Shown here piece by piece: positions 17,386 to 25,479 of a DNA stretch of 64,000 nt. Under the pieces are notes generated by a model, which was given only the letters and a program-made list of their open reading frames with translations, was not told the origin of the DNA and ran no database searches. A program made the position numbers and the translations under genes. The stretch is from Spirochaetes bacterium GWB1_60_80. Its GTDB lineage: Bacteria > Spirochaetota > Spirochaetia > Treponematales > UBA12059. The DNA lies in assembly GCA_001829185.1 (NCBI GenBank), contig MIAR01000037.1, forward strand, positions 1-64,000, read 5' to 3'. Position 1 is the stretch's first letter. Each line of letters starts with the position of its first letter.

Positions 17386-18116
17386 GGCCGACCGTTGCCG
17401 GGCGCAGCCGGCGGTGACTGCCACACGACGCCACCCAGCATTTTGGCGCTGGCCACGGTGGCCGCGTCCGGCGGCTGGCTGAGGTCCGGCGGCGGTTGCC
17501 AGCCAGCCTGCTGCAGAACGCCCGTCGCGGCCGCCGCGCGCCGTTGCTGGTCCCTGGCCGTGGCCAGGGCGATGCTACGATTGGATTTGAAGATGTCCAA
17601 ATAGTACGACAGCAGGGAATCGGGCCGCGGCTCGCCCCAGACATAGTGCCGAATCAGGTCGTCGGTATAGAAGATGGCCGGCGTGAGGAACAGCCACATC
17701 AAGGCCGGCACCAGGCCGATCTGCCCCCACAGATTGAGCTTAAACATCGAATAGTTCCAGACATGGAGGCCGAACCCCAGGTTGAGCACGCAGCCCGAAA
17801 CCAGCTCCAAGGCGACGATGAACACCCCGCCGAACAGCACCTGCAGGCCATAGGGAATGCGCAGGAAACCGTTGGCCGGATGCTTGGTATTGAAGGCGCC
17901 CAGCACCACGCCGAAAATGGCCGCGATCAGGAACATCCAGATCGACGAATAGCCCATCAGGGTCCAGAAACACATCAGCGGATTGTAGACGTAGATCGGT
18001 TGATCGCCTGCGCTTTGCGTCACCGGCAGGAAGATACGCAGCAAGGTCTCGCCGAACACGAACAGGATGCCGACCAGAGTGGCCAATACCAACGAACGCA
18101 ATAAAAACTTCTTCAT
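17382..18116 (-). CDS. membrane protein of the CmpB-like (putative type IV ABC permease) family
   Basis: The 244-residue product has about five membrane helices in residues 1-170. The segment LELVSGCVLNLGFGLHVWNY and the following FKLNLWGQIGLVPALMWLF match the ABC_trans_CmpB (PF06541-type) family, whose transport role is only predicted. The C-terminal ~70 residues are soluble. GGGGAGG precedes the ATG. Its stop overlaps the start of the mtfA-like gene, so the two are translated together. Confidence 0.75.
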   Translation of the reverse strand: MKKFLLRSLVLATLVGILFVFGETLLRIFLPVTQSAGDQPIYVYNPLMCFWTLMGYSSIWMFLIAAIFGVVLGAFNTKHPANGFLRIPYGLQVLFGGVFIVALELVSGCVLNLGFGLHVWNYSMFKLNLWGQIGLVPALMWLFLTPAIFYTDDLIRHYVWGEPRPDSLLSYYLDIFKSNRSIALATARDQQRRAAAATGVLQQAGWQPPPDLSQPPDAATVASAKMLGGVVWQSPPAAPGNGRP

Positions 18117-18236
18117 GCCGCTACCTCCCCGCCCGCCGTTCAGCCATCGGGCCAGCCTTGACTATAGCCCGGGTCCGGTAATCGCGCAAGCGTTTTCCGA
18201 CAGTCCCCTCCCCGGCCAGCCAGCCAGGTAGGCGGC

Positions 18237-18974
18237 TCAGGCCAGGCTGGTCGAGCGGCGCCTGATGACGCCCTGCGCCACCAGGAACAAGAGGCCAAAA
18301 AGCAGCAGGATGAGCAGGCTAAGGCCGCATTCGGCCGGAGGCAGGCCGGCCTGGACCTGGTGAATGGCTTTCATGACCCAGTATTGCGGGAAGGCGATGG
18401 CCAGGCGACGCAGGTTATACCCCATGAACTCGACCGGGAAGAAGGCGCCGCCCATCAGGCTGCTGAACAGGACCACCACGTTGGCCGCCATGATGGCGCC
18501 GGAGCTGGAATCGGCCACGGCGCAGATCAGGAAGCCGAAGCCGACGGCCGTAATATTGAAGATCAGCAGGATAGCCAGCAGCGGCCAGAAGCCCAGGCCG
18601 CTGTCTACCGGGAAGATGAAGCTGACGAAGCCGACGAAGGCCAGCACCTGGCCGGACAGCACCAGCAGGGCGGCGGCGCCGTTGCCGGCCACGTAGACCG
18701 CCGGGCTGGCCGGCGAGACGTTGATGCGCCGCTGGATGCCCTGCTCGCGGTCGCGCAGGATCTGGCTGACCACGATGACGGCCTGAACCATAGTGAAGTA
18801 GATCACCAGGCCGATGGCCTGGGTGCCGGCGAAGGCCGCCGACTCGCCGACGCGCAAGAGCAGGAACATGGCCAGGAAACTGACGATGGGCAGCGCGAAG
18901 TGCAGCACATAGGCCAGCTTGCGGTGAAAGGTGCAGGCCAGGAAATTGCGGAAGAACAGGCTGAAGCGATTCAT
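18237..18974 (-). CDS. ABC-2 type exporter permease (second subunit)
   Basis: The 245-residue protein has six predicted membrane helices and the ABC-2 permease core (VIVVSQILRDREQGIQRRIN; LMGGAFFPVEFMGYNLRRLA). It starts inside the stop of the preceding permease gene (ATGA overlap) and has GGAGGG upstream. With 18971-19738 and the ATPase at 19755-20699 it forms an exporter of the drug/bacteriocin/natural-product resistance type. Substrate unknown. Confidence 0.85.
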   Translation of the reverse strand: MNRFSLFFRNFLACTFHRKLAYVLHFALPIVSFLAMFLLLRVGESAAFAGTQAIGLVIYFTMVQAVIVVSQILRDREQGIQRRINVSPASPAVYVAGNGAAALLVLSGQVLAFVGFVSFIFPVDSGLGFWPLLAILLIFNITAVGFGFLICAVADSSSGAIMAANVVVLFSSLMGGAFFPVEFMGYNLRRLAIAFPQYWVMKAIHQVQAGLPPAECGLSLLILLLFGLLFLVAQGVIRRRSTSLA

Positions 18975-19738
18975 GGAGCCCTCCGGGTTTTGAGGCCGGC
19001 CAAGGCTGGCCTTGGCTGGCCAAGGCTGGCCAAGGCCAGCAACAGGGCGGCGGCAGGCAGGCAGATCAGGATGGCCGGCAGCAGGTAGCGGTTGGGCTCC
19101 GGCCGGGTGGCGGCCAGCAGGGCCAGGTTGATCCAGCGCAGCGGCGAGGCTACCGAAATGTCGTGCAGGAAGCCTGAGTCCGGGATGATAGTATAACCAC
19201 CGCCCAGGAACACCAGCAGCGGCACGACCGTATTCAGGATGGCCCCAGCCGGCCGCTCGTCGCCAATCAAGCAGGCCACCGCCACGCCCAGGGCCGACGC
19301 CAGGCCGGACTCGACGGCCAACAGCAACAGCGCCACGGCCGGCGACGGACCGTAGTTCACCGACAGGATGAAGCGGGCGGCCAGCAGCACCAGGCTGCCC
19401 AGCGCCAGCAAGGCGGCCCAGCTGCCCAGGAAGGTGCCGTACAGCCGGGCGCCCCGCCCAAGCGGCGCTAGGTACAAGCGGCTGTCAGCATTAGCCTTCC
19501 GCTCTTTGAAGATGCCCCAGGCGGCGATGAAAGAACCCTGGAAGACCGCCATGGTGAACAAGGTGACGCCGAAATAATCGGCCGCCGCGATGCCGGCCCC
19601 GGTGGCGTTGAAGATTCCGGTGAAGGCCTGGCCAAAGACGAAGATCATGAGCAGTGGCGCGGCCACGAATAAGGCCAGCAGGCCACGGCTTTTGGACAGC
19701 AGGCGCAGCTGGTGCCCGGCTATCAATAATGTCATCAT
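18971..19738 (-). CDS. ABC-2 type exporter permease (first subunit)
   Basis: The start at 19738 (MMTLLIAGHQLRLL) is preceded by GGAG at eight bases; an upstream GTG would overlap the ATPase gene and is less likely. The 255-residue protein has an N-terminal helix, a periplasmic loop and five further helices (LLVFLGGGYTIIPDSGFLHD is near the fifth). The 3' end of the gene contains a local repeat of GGCTGGCCAA-like decamers (about 18998-19030), coding for part of the C-terminal tail. Confidence 0.8.
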   Translation of the reverse strand: MMTLLIAGHQLRLLSKSRGLLALFVAAPLLMIFVFGQAFTGIFNATGAGIAAADYFGVTLFTMAVFQGSFIAAWGIFKERKANADSRLYLAPLGRGARLYGTFLGSWAALLALGSLVLLAARFILSVNYGPSPAVALLLLAVESGLASALGVAVACLIGDERPAGAILNTVVPLLVFLGGGYTIIPDSGFLHDISVASPLRWINLALLAATRPEPNRYLLPAILICLPAAALLLALASLGQPRPALAGLKTRRAP

Positions 19739-19754
19739 AGTATCACTCCTATCG

Positions 19755-20699
19755 CTAATCACGCAGCGAACGGCCGGTCAGATTGAGGAAGACCGTTTCC
19801 AGCGACGGCGAGTCCGACTTGATGTCGGCCAGCACCAACTGTTGGCGGTTGACTTCGGCGGTCAGACCATTCAGATTGGCGATGCCTACCTCGCTGGTGA
19901 TGGTCAGGGTTAGTTCGTCCAATTCGGCATGGCGGACACCGGCCACCTGGCGGAAGGGTTCAAGGTCGACCGGAGCCGGCCGCTTCAGGCAGAAAATAAC
20001 CCGGCTACAGTCCTTGATAAGCAGCTTAAGCTGTTCCGGCGAGCCGTGGGCGATAATCTTGCCCTTGTCCATGATGGCGATATCGCCGCAAATAGCCTCG
20101 GCTTCTTCCATATAATGCGTGGTGTAGACGATGGTGCGGCCCCGACGCTTCAGATCCTCGACGGCGCGTAAAATGTGATTGCGCGATTGGGGGTCGATGC
20201 CGACGGTCGGCTCGTCCAGGAAGATGATCTGTGGATCATGGGCAATGCCGCAGGCGATGTTCAGGCGCCGCTGCATGCCGCCGGAAAAGGTCTTGGCTGG
20301 CTGCTTGCCGCAGTCGGTCAGCCCGGCGAATTCGAGGGCGGTGGCGACGGCGCCGTTCAGAGCCTTGCCTTTGAGGCCGTACAGGCTGGCGAAGAAGCGG
20401 ACGTTCTCGGCCGCCGAATAGTTCTGGTAGAAGGCCAAGCCCTGCGGCACCAGACCCAACACCTGGCGGATATCGCGCTGGCGGCCGCTACCCTTACCGC
20501 CAGTTATTGAAACATCACCATAAGCCACCACGCCGGCGTCCGGCCCGAGCAGGCCGACCAGGATATTGATGAGCGTCGACTTGCCGGCGCCGTTGGGGCC
20601 CAGCAGCCCGAACAGCTCGCCGCGGCCGATATCCAGACTGACATTGTTGACGGCCTGGGCGGTACCGAAGCTTTTGCTGACATTGCTAATATGTATCAT
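19755..20699 (-). CDS. ABC exporter ATP-binding subunit
   Basis: The start at 20699 (MIHISNVSKSFG) has GGAGGACCCG before it. The 314-residue protein has Walker A (GLLGPNGAGKSTL), the signature FSGGMQRRLNIACGIAHDPQ, Walker B with catalytic glutamate (IIFLDEPTVGID) and the H-loop (YTTHYMEEAEAI). A ~90-residue C-terminal domain follows, as in NatA/CcmA-like ABC-2 exporters. It works with the two downstream permeases and is preceded by a two-component system likely to control it. Confidence 0.93.
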   Translation of the reverse strand: MIHISNVSKSFGTAQAVNNVSLDIGRGELFGLLGPNGAGKSTLINILVGLLGPDAGVVAYGDVSITGGKGSGRQRDIRQVLGLVPQGLAFYQNYSAAENVRFFASLYGLKGKALNGAVATALEFAGLTDCGKQPAKTFSGGMQRRLNIACGIAHDPQIIFLDEPTVGIDPQSRNHILRAVEDLKRRGRTIVYTTHYMEEAEAICGDIAIMDKGKIIAHGSPEQLKLLIKDCSRVIFCLKRPAPVDLEPFRQVAGVRHAELDELTLTITSEVGIANLNGLTAEVNRQQLVLADIKSDSPSLETVFLNLTGRSLRD

Positions 20700-20808
20700 C
20701 GGGTCCTCCTCGATTTGTCCTGCCGACAATATACGCCGGAACGTCGCGCCGCGCTCAGGGCCGGAAGTCATGAAACGGAGTGACTAAAGTAATGTTAGCA
20801 AGTTGTAG

Positions 20809-21438
20809 TCAACTAAAATCCTTGCGGCCGGCGACGAAGTAGACGGCGATCTGGGTGCGCTGCTTGAGGCCCAGCTTGTCCAGGATGGCCGAAATGTAGT
20901 TCTTGACGGTGCCTTCGGACAGGTACAGGCTGTCGGCCGCCTGTTTGTTGGAGTAGCCTTCGGCGACCAGCCGAACCAGGGACTGCTCGCGCTCGCTCAG
21001 GAAGGAAATGTCGCCGGGGGAACTGCGGGCAGAGGCGCGGATGGTGGCGAAGACGTCGTCCTGGAAGACGGTGTGGCCGGAGTGCACCAGCCGGACGGCC
21101 TGCTTGATCTCGTCGCCGCCGCAGCCTTTAAGGAGGTAGCCGGAGGCGCCAGAGGCCAGGGCGCCGCGCACGAAGGCCTCGTCCTTGAAGGTGCTGAGCA
21201 GCAGCACCTTGCAACGGCCGGCCGCGGTGATGGCGGCGGCGGCCTGGAGGCCGTTCATGGCCGGCATGCGGATATCCAACAAGGCCACGTCGACCATGGC
21301 CGCCTGGCACTGCCGGACCGCGTCCAGACCATTGTTGACTGTCGCCACTAAGGCGAAGTCCGAATCCTTGCCGAGGATTATCTCCAGCGCCTCGCGGATC
21401 AGCGGGTCATCATCCCCGATCAGAATGCGTATGGCCAT
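20809..21438 (-). CDS. NarL/LuxR-family response regulator
   Basis: The 209-residue protein has a receiver domain (IGDDDPLIREALEI; phospho-acceptor in VDVALLDIRMPAMNG; KGCGG lysine region) and a LuxR-type helix-turn-helix (LSEREQSLVRLVAEGYSNKQ and YLSEGTVKNYISAILDKLGL). Its start lies 29 bases inside the end of the kinase gene. It probably controls the exporter genes that follow 110 bases downstream, as in NatKR/LiaRS-type modules. Confidence 0.93.
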   Translation of the reverse strand: MAIRILIGDDDPLIREALEIILGKDSDFALVATVNNGLDAVRQCQAAMVDVALLDIRMPAMNGLQAAAAITAAGRCKVLLLSTFKDEAFVRGALASGASGYLLKGCGGDEIKQAVRLVHSGHTVFQDDVFATIRASARSSPGDISFLSEREQSLVRLVAEGYSNKQAADSLYLSEGTVKNYISAILDKLGLKQRTQIAVYFVAGRKDFS

Positions 21439-22636
21439 CTTCCGGCCCTCCCTTCGCGAACAGCATGATCAAGGAGAAGCCGCGGCTAGTGTCGACGATC
21501 AGGTTGCCGCCGGCGTGCCGGGTGCGAGCCTCGATGCCTTCCAACCCCATGCCCGGTACGGGCAGCGGTCCGCTGAGCTGGCCGTCGTCGCGGAACTCGA
21601 TCTTGCAGACCCGGTTAAGGACGCTGATCCGGCAGCTGAAGCGGCTGGCCGAGCTGTGGCGCAAGAGATTGGTCAGAGCCTCGCGCAGGTTTTCCTCGGC
21701 CGCCTGCCAAACCGCCGCCGTCACGGCCGCCGCATCGCCCTCCAGCACCAGCTCGGTGGCCAAGCCGTGGCGGGCGCTGAAGTCGTCGAGCTGGGCCTGG
21801 AGACGTTGCCGGCCGAGGGTTGAGCACTCCGGCTTGATGGCCTTCAGGCTGAGGCGGATGGCGGCCAGGCCTTCGCGCAGGGTGTCCGAGGCCCGGTCGA
21901 TAATGAGCGTCGCCCGGGTCGGGTCGTCGGTTAGCAGCAGGCCGGCGGCCTCCAGCTGCATGATGCTGCCGGTAATGGTATGGCCAAGTTGGTCGTGCAG
22001 GTTCTGGGCCAGGCGCTCGCGCTCCTCGAGCCTGGTCAATGTTTCCTGACCGCTACTGGCCCTGGCCTGGCTGGCCTGCCGGCTCTCGGCCACGGCCACG
22101 GCCCGCTCCAGCGCCCGCCGGCGCTCGGCCGCGTCACTTCGCGCCAAGCGCTGGCGGTTAGCCATCACGGCGACGTAAACCGTCACAGCCCAGGCGCCCA
22201 GAAAAGCTGGCAGCAAGCTGCCTGGCACCCAGCCGCGCGGCAGCCAGGCGGCCGGGGCGGCCAGTACAAGCGCCCAGGCCACGGCCCAGCCCTGACGCCG
22301 CGGCGGCGGGCCTGCCGGGCCTGCCGGGCTAGCCCGGCTTCCGGTGGCCTGTCGACCCGCGCTGGCCAGCAGCGAGGCCGCCTCCAGCCCCAGCGACGGC
22401 AACAGGAATAGGGCTGTCGGCAGCGCCGGTTCCCAGGCCAGGCCGAGCGTCAGGCAGGCCGCGGTCTTGGCGGCCAAGAGCGGCCAGCGCAGCAGCGGCC
22501 GGGTAAAAGCCAGGCTGCCGGCCACCAGGATCAACCAAGCCAGGTAGAGCGCCAGGAGCGGCGCGACCAGGCGGCTGCCGGCGGCCAAGCGCTGGAGGAA
22601 GATGACGCTGCCACCGATCAGTTGCAGGACTGGCAT
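21410..22636 (-). CDS. sensor histidine kinase (HisKA_3 type)
   Basis: The 408-residue protein has several N-terminal membrane helices with a Gly/Pro/Ala-rich loop, a coiled coil, the HisKA_3 H-box (LAQNLHDQLGHTITGSIMQL) and a compact ATPase domain with N-box REALTNLLRHS and a G-box around PGMGLEGIEARTRHAGGN. It is the cognate kinase of the overlapping regulator. A promoter (-10 at 22646-22651) places the transcript start three or four bases before the ATG, and no ribosome-binding site is visible. Confidence 0.92.
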   Translation of the reverse strand: MPVLQLIGGSVIFLQRLAAGSRLVAPLLALYLAWLILVAGSLAFTRPLLRWPLLAAKTAACLTLGLAWEPALPTALFLLPSLGLEAASLLASAGRQATGSRASPAGPAGPPPRRQGWAVAWALVLAAPAAWLPRGWVPGSLLPAFLGAWAVTVYVAVMANRQRLARSDAAERRRALERAVAVAESRQASQARASSGQETLTRLEERERLAQNLHDQLGHTITGSIMQLEAAGLLLTDDPTRATLIIDRASDTLREGLAAIRLSLKAIKPECSTLGRQRLQAQLDDFSARHGLATELVLEGDAAAVTAAVWQAAEENLREALTNLLRHSSASRFSCRISVLNRVCKIEFRDDGQLSGPLPVPGMGLEGIEARTRHAGGNLIVDTSRGFSLIMLFAKGGPEDGHTHSDRG

Positions 22637-22645
22637 AATGCTGGC

Positions 22646-22674
22646 ACTATAGACTGCCGGCCGGGGATGCGCAA
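22646..22674 (-). promoter_or_regulatory. promoter of the kinase-regulator-exporter cluster
   Basis: On the minus strand TTGCGC (22669-22674) is followed after 17 bases by TATAGT (22646-22651). The -10 box ends nine bases before the kinase ATG, so the leader would be only a few bases long. Confidence 0.6.
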
Positions 22675-22688
22675 GCGCGAATTGCCCC

Positions 22689-24005
22689 TTAGCCGTGCCC
22701 GCCTAAGGTATGGAAGAACACTGTGGCGATGAAGCCGAGCACCGTAAACAGGCCGACCATGCGGATGTTGCGCTCGTAGGCCTCGGGCAGCATGGTCTGG
22801 GCGATCATGGCCAGCATCGAGCCGGCGGCCAGGCCCTCGAACAGCGAGTGGGCTACCGGCGGCAAACTGCCGGAAATCAGGTTGCCCAACAGGGCGCCGA
22901 CGCCGACGGCCAGCACCAGCGAGCTCCACATGCCCAGGATGCGGCCGGTCTTGGTGCCGGCCTCCTTCATCATGGTGGAGCTGGACAGCGACTCGGGCAG
23001 GTTGGCCATGAACAGGCCGGCGATCAGGGCCGGGCTGGCCGAGAAGCCGGTCATGCTGGCGCCGATGACCAGGGACTCCGGTATGCCGTCCAGCAAGAGG
23101 CCCAGCCAGATGGCCATGGCGGCCGAGGCGTGCGACTGGCCGACGGCCGCCTTGAGCTCGTTCTCGCTGGGCCGGTAGGCGTTCTCGTCGAGGTGCAAGG
23201 CGGCCTCCGCGGCCCAGGCTTCACCGGATACGAGCGCGGCCGGTATCTGCCCGGTGCGGCCGCGCTCGGCGGCCAGGCTGGCCACCGCCGCCTTCAACTC
23301 CGGGCTGGATTCGGTCAGTGCAACAAAATCATCACGTTGTATCTCGAAGACTTTGGTGTCCTCCGCCGGGATGGCGTCGGCCGTCCGCGGCGCGTTCCAG
23401 ATCAGGGCCATCTCGCCGAAGGTCTGGCCCGCTCCCAGCTCGGCCACCAGGCGGCGCCCGCCGGTCTCGTCGCTGTATTCGATGCGCACCAGGCCGCTGT
23501 CGATGATGTACATGGCGTCGCCCTCGCCGCCCTGGCTGAAGACCGGCCGGCCGGCGGCGAAGCTGCGCCGCTTGATGCGGGGCACGATGGCCTGGACTTG
23601 GCCGGCCGGCAGGGCGCGCAGGATATCGACCGTGGCCAGGCGTTCCAGGACGCGGCGGACCTGCAGTTTCTTGCTGGACTTGAGGCTGGATAGCAGGGTG
23701 GAGCGGGTGCGCGCCGCGCCGCCCTTGGCGTCGGCCGCCCGCGACAGGGCGATGAACAACAGGCAGCCGAGCAGCAGTCCAAGGGCCAGCGGCAGAAAGC
23801 CGGCCCCCTCGCGTTCCACCGCCGGGTTGACCAGCTCGAAAGCGATGGCCGCCATCAGCGACCCGGCGCCGAAGGACATGACGGCCGAGATGACGGTCCG
23901 GGACGGCTTGGTCCAGATGCCGATAAGGGCGCCGATCGGCAGCGATACCGAGCTGATGGCCCCGAACAGGAAAGCCGCGAAGGCCGACGAACGGAAAAAG
24001 TCCAT
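22689..24005 (-). CDS. ZIP-family metal permease with inserted cyclic-nucleotide-binding domain
   Basis: The 438-residue protein has three membrane helices (residues ~8-85), a soluble segment, and five more helices (~290-435), the 3+5 layout of ZIP transporters. TM4 contains LLDGIPESLVIG and TM5 ANLPESLSSS, variants of the ZIP metal-site motif HNxPEG seen in a widespread bacterial subgroup. Between the two halves (about 115-240) lies a cNMP-binding domain (FSQGGEGDAMYIIDSGLVRI; GQTFGEMALIWNAPRTADAI). In ordinary ZIPs this loop is short or histidine-rich. I infer transport of divalent metal gated by a small ligand; cNMP binding itself is not proven. GGAGG precedes the ATG. Confidence 0.8.
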   Translation of the reverse strand: MDFFRSSAFAAFLFGAISSVSLPIGALIGIWTKPSRTVISAVMSFGAGSLMAAIAFELVNPAVEREGAGFLPLALGLLLGCLLFIALSRAADAKGGAARTRSTLLSSLKSSKKLQVRRVLERLATVDILRALPAGQVQAIVPRIKRRSFAAGRPVFSQGGEGDAMYIIDSGLVRIEYSDETGGRRLVAELGAGQTFGEMALIWNAPRTADAIPAEDTKVFEIQRDDFVALTESSPELKAAVASLAAERGRTGQIPAALVSGEAWAAEAALHLDENAYRPSENELKAAVGQSHASAAMAIWLGLLLDGIPESLVIGASMTGFSASPALIAGLFMANLPESLSSSTMMKEAGTKTGRILGMWSSLVLAVGVGALLGNLISGSLPPVAHSLFEGLAAGSMLAMIAQTMLPEAYERNIRMVGLFTVLGFIATVFFHTLGGHG

Positions 24006-24166
24006 GGAAACCTCCCTGCCGGCCAGCCGTCCCGGAGGCGGAGGCCGCTCCTTTCAAGTATAAGCGACTGTGGCGCGAATAGCCACTAGCCGGCCGGCGC
24101 GCTTTTAGCTATCTTCTGCCCAAGCCGAAATCCGGCCGCCAGCTGCGGCCAGCATAGGAGCGTACC

Positions 24167-25009
24167 ATGTCGTCGAATCTCCAGAATATCAAGCAGCGCA
24201 TTTCCGTCCGGGCCTATGCCGACCAGCCGCTACCGGCCGGGGCGCGGGCCGAACTAGAAGCCTTCATGGCCGGCATCAGCCACGGTCCCTTCGGGACGCC
24301 GCTGCGCTTCCGCTTCCTGGACGAGAGCGGCGTCAGCCGGGCCGAACAACGCCGCCTGGGCACCTATGGCATGATTACAGGCGACCGCTATTATCTGGCT
24401 GGCGCCGTCAGGATCGGCGGCGCCGACGCCGAGCTCGATTACGGCTATTGCCTGGAACGCATCATCCTGCAGGCCACCGGCCTGGGGCTGGGAACCTGCT
24501 GGCTGGCCGGCAGCCTGAATCGCGACACGTTTGCCCAAAAAATGGCACTGCAAGGCAATGAAATCATCCCGGCCGTCAGCCCGGTGGGCATTCCGGCCGA
24601 ATTGAAGCGCTTAGGCATCATCCTGGCCCAGAACCTGATGCAGGTTCGGAAGCGCCGCGAATTCGGCAACCTGTTTTTCGACGGCCAGGCTGGCCAGCCG
24701 CTGAGCCTTACGGCGGCCGGACCGTGGGCCGCGGCGCTGGAGGCGGTGCGGGCCGCGCCGTCGGCCTCCAACAAGCAGCCCTGGCGGGTCATCAAGAGCG
24801 GTCCGGATTTCCATGTCTGCCTGGAGGCCGACCCCTTGTACAACCGGGCTTTCAAGTCTTTCTCGGTCCAGCGGCTGGATATTGGCATTGCCCTCTGTCA
24901 TTTCGAACTAGCAGCCAGTGAACTGGGCCTACCCGGCGGCTGGCACGACGTCCAGCCCCAACCGGCCACCGGGAAACTGACTTATATCAAAACCTGGCGT
25001 CCAGCCTGA
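24167..25009 (+). CDS. nitroreductase-family flavoprotein (TM1586 type)
   Basis: The 280-residue protein begins MSSNLQNIKQRISVRAYADQ, the usual RxSxRxY FMN-binding start, and has two half-domains: LERIILQATGLGLGTCWLAG in the first and APSASNKQPWRVIKSG in the second, as in the TM1586-type putative nitroreductases. Those proteins bind FMN and are likely NAD(P)H-dependent reductases of unknown substrate. AGGAG lies before the ATG. It is divergent from the ZIP-like gene. Confidence 0.8.
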   Translation: MSSNLQNIKQRISVRAYADQPLPAGARAELEAFMAGISHGPFGTPLRFRFLDESGVSRAEQRRLGTYGMITGDRYYLAGAVRIGGADAELDYGYCLERIILQATGLGLGTCWLAGSLNRDTFAQKMALQGNEIIPAVSPVGIPAELKRLGIILAQNLMQVRKRREFGNLFFDGQAGQPLSLTAAGPWAAALEAVRAAPSASNKQPWRVIKSGPDFHVCLEADPLYNRAFKSFSVQRLDIGIALCHFELAASELGLPGGWHDVQPQPATGKLTYIKTWRPA

Positions 25010-25011
25010 GA

Positions 25012-25031
25012 GCGCTTTGACGATAAAGCGC
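25012..25031. terminator. hairpin between convergent genes
   Basis: GCGCTTT (25012-25018) and AAAGCGC (25025-25031) form a perfect seven-pair stem with a six-base loop between the ends of the nitroreductase gene and the minus-strand gene at 25033. There is no long T run, so termination activity is only possible. Confidence 0.4.
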
Positions 25032-25032
25032 G

Positions 25033-25353
25033 TCAGCGCTCCAGTTTCTCGGTATATTCCCGATAAGGGCCGAGGAACTTCTCGTAGGTCTGGCGTAATT
25101 CCACCGCCAGCTTGTCGTCTAGGCCGCTGCTACCCTTGTCGACCATTTCCATCATGGTTATAGCGATGCGCAGGGCGGCGTCCAGCGGCTCAGCCAGGTC
25201 CTTGCCCTTCTTCTCTAGCGAGCTGACGGCGAAATTGCAGCGGAAAAAGCGCTCCAGCTGCGTCAGGATGACGTCCACGCCGACGATGTTCCTGGCCACG
25301 GCCTCGTTGTTGGCCTGCAGGGTGCTGTCTATCAGTACCAGTTTTTCATGCAT
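25033..25353 (-). CDS. small helical protein of unknown function
   Basis: The start at 25353 (MHEKLVLIDSTLQ) has AAGGGG six bases upstream; a second ATG two codons earlier is possible. The 106-residue product is predicted to be all alpha-helical and soluble, with charged amphipathic stretches (EPLDAALRIAITMMEMVDKG; ELRQTYEKFLGPYREYTEKL). No motif or family is recognised. It is divergent from the sensor kinase at 25480 and could be a partner, but nothing shows it. Confidence 0.6.
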   Translation of the reverse strand: MHEKLVLIDSTLQANNEAVARNIVGVDVILTQLERFFRCNFAVSSLEKKGKDLAEPLDAALRIAITMMEMVDKGSSGLDDKLAVELRQTYEKFLGPYREYTEKLER

Positions 25354-25467
25354 CGCCATCCCCTTCCCGGTCTGATTCCGGTATTCCCAGTATAGGAGTC
25401 GGCAGCGCTATTTGCAAACGCCGAAGCCGGCCAGCCGATTTTCCTGGCAAAAACCGGTCTTCTCAAT

Positions 25468-25473
25468 TATAGT
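25468..25473 (+). promoter_or_regulatory. -10 box placing the transcript start at the ATG
   Basis: TATAGT lies six bases before the ATG at 25480, so the mRNA would begin at or next to the start codon. No Shine-Dalgarno sequence is visible. The same TATAGT-N6-ATG spacing occurs at 47193 and 48497. No good -35 box was found here. Confidence 0.45.
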
Positions 25474-25479
25474 TGCAGC

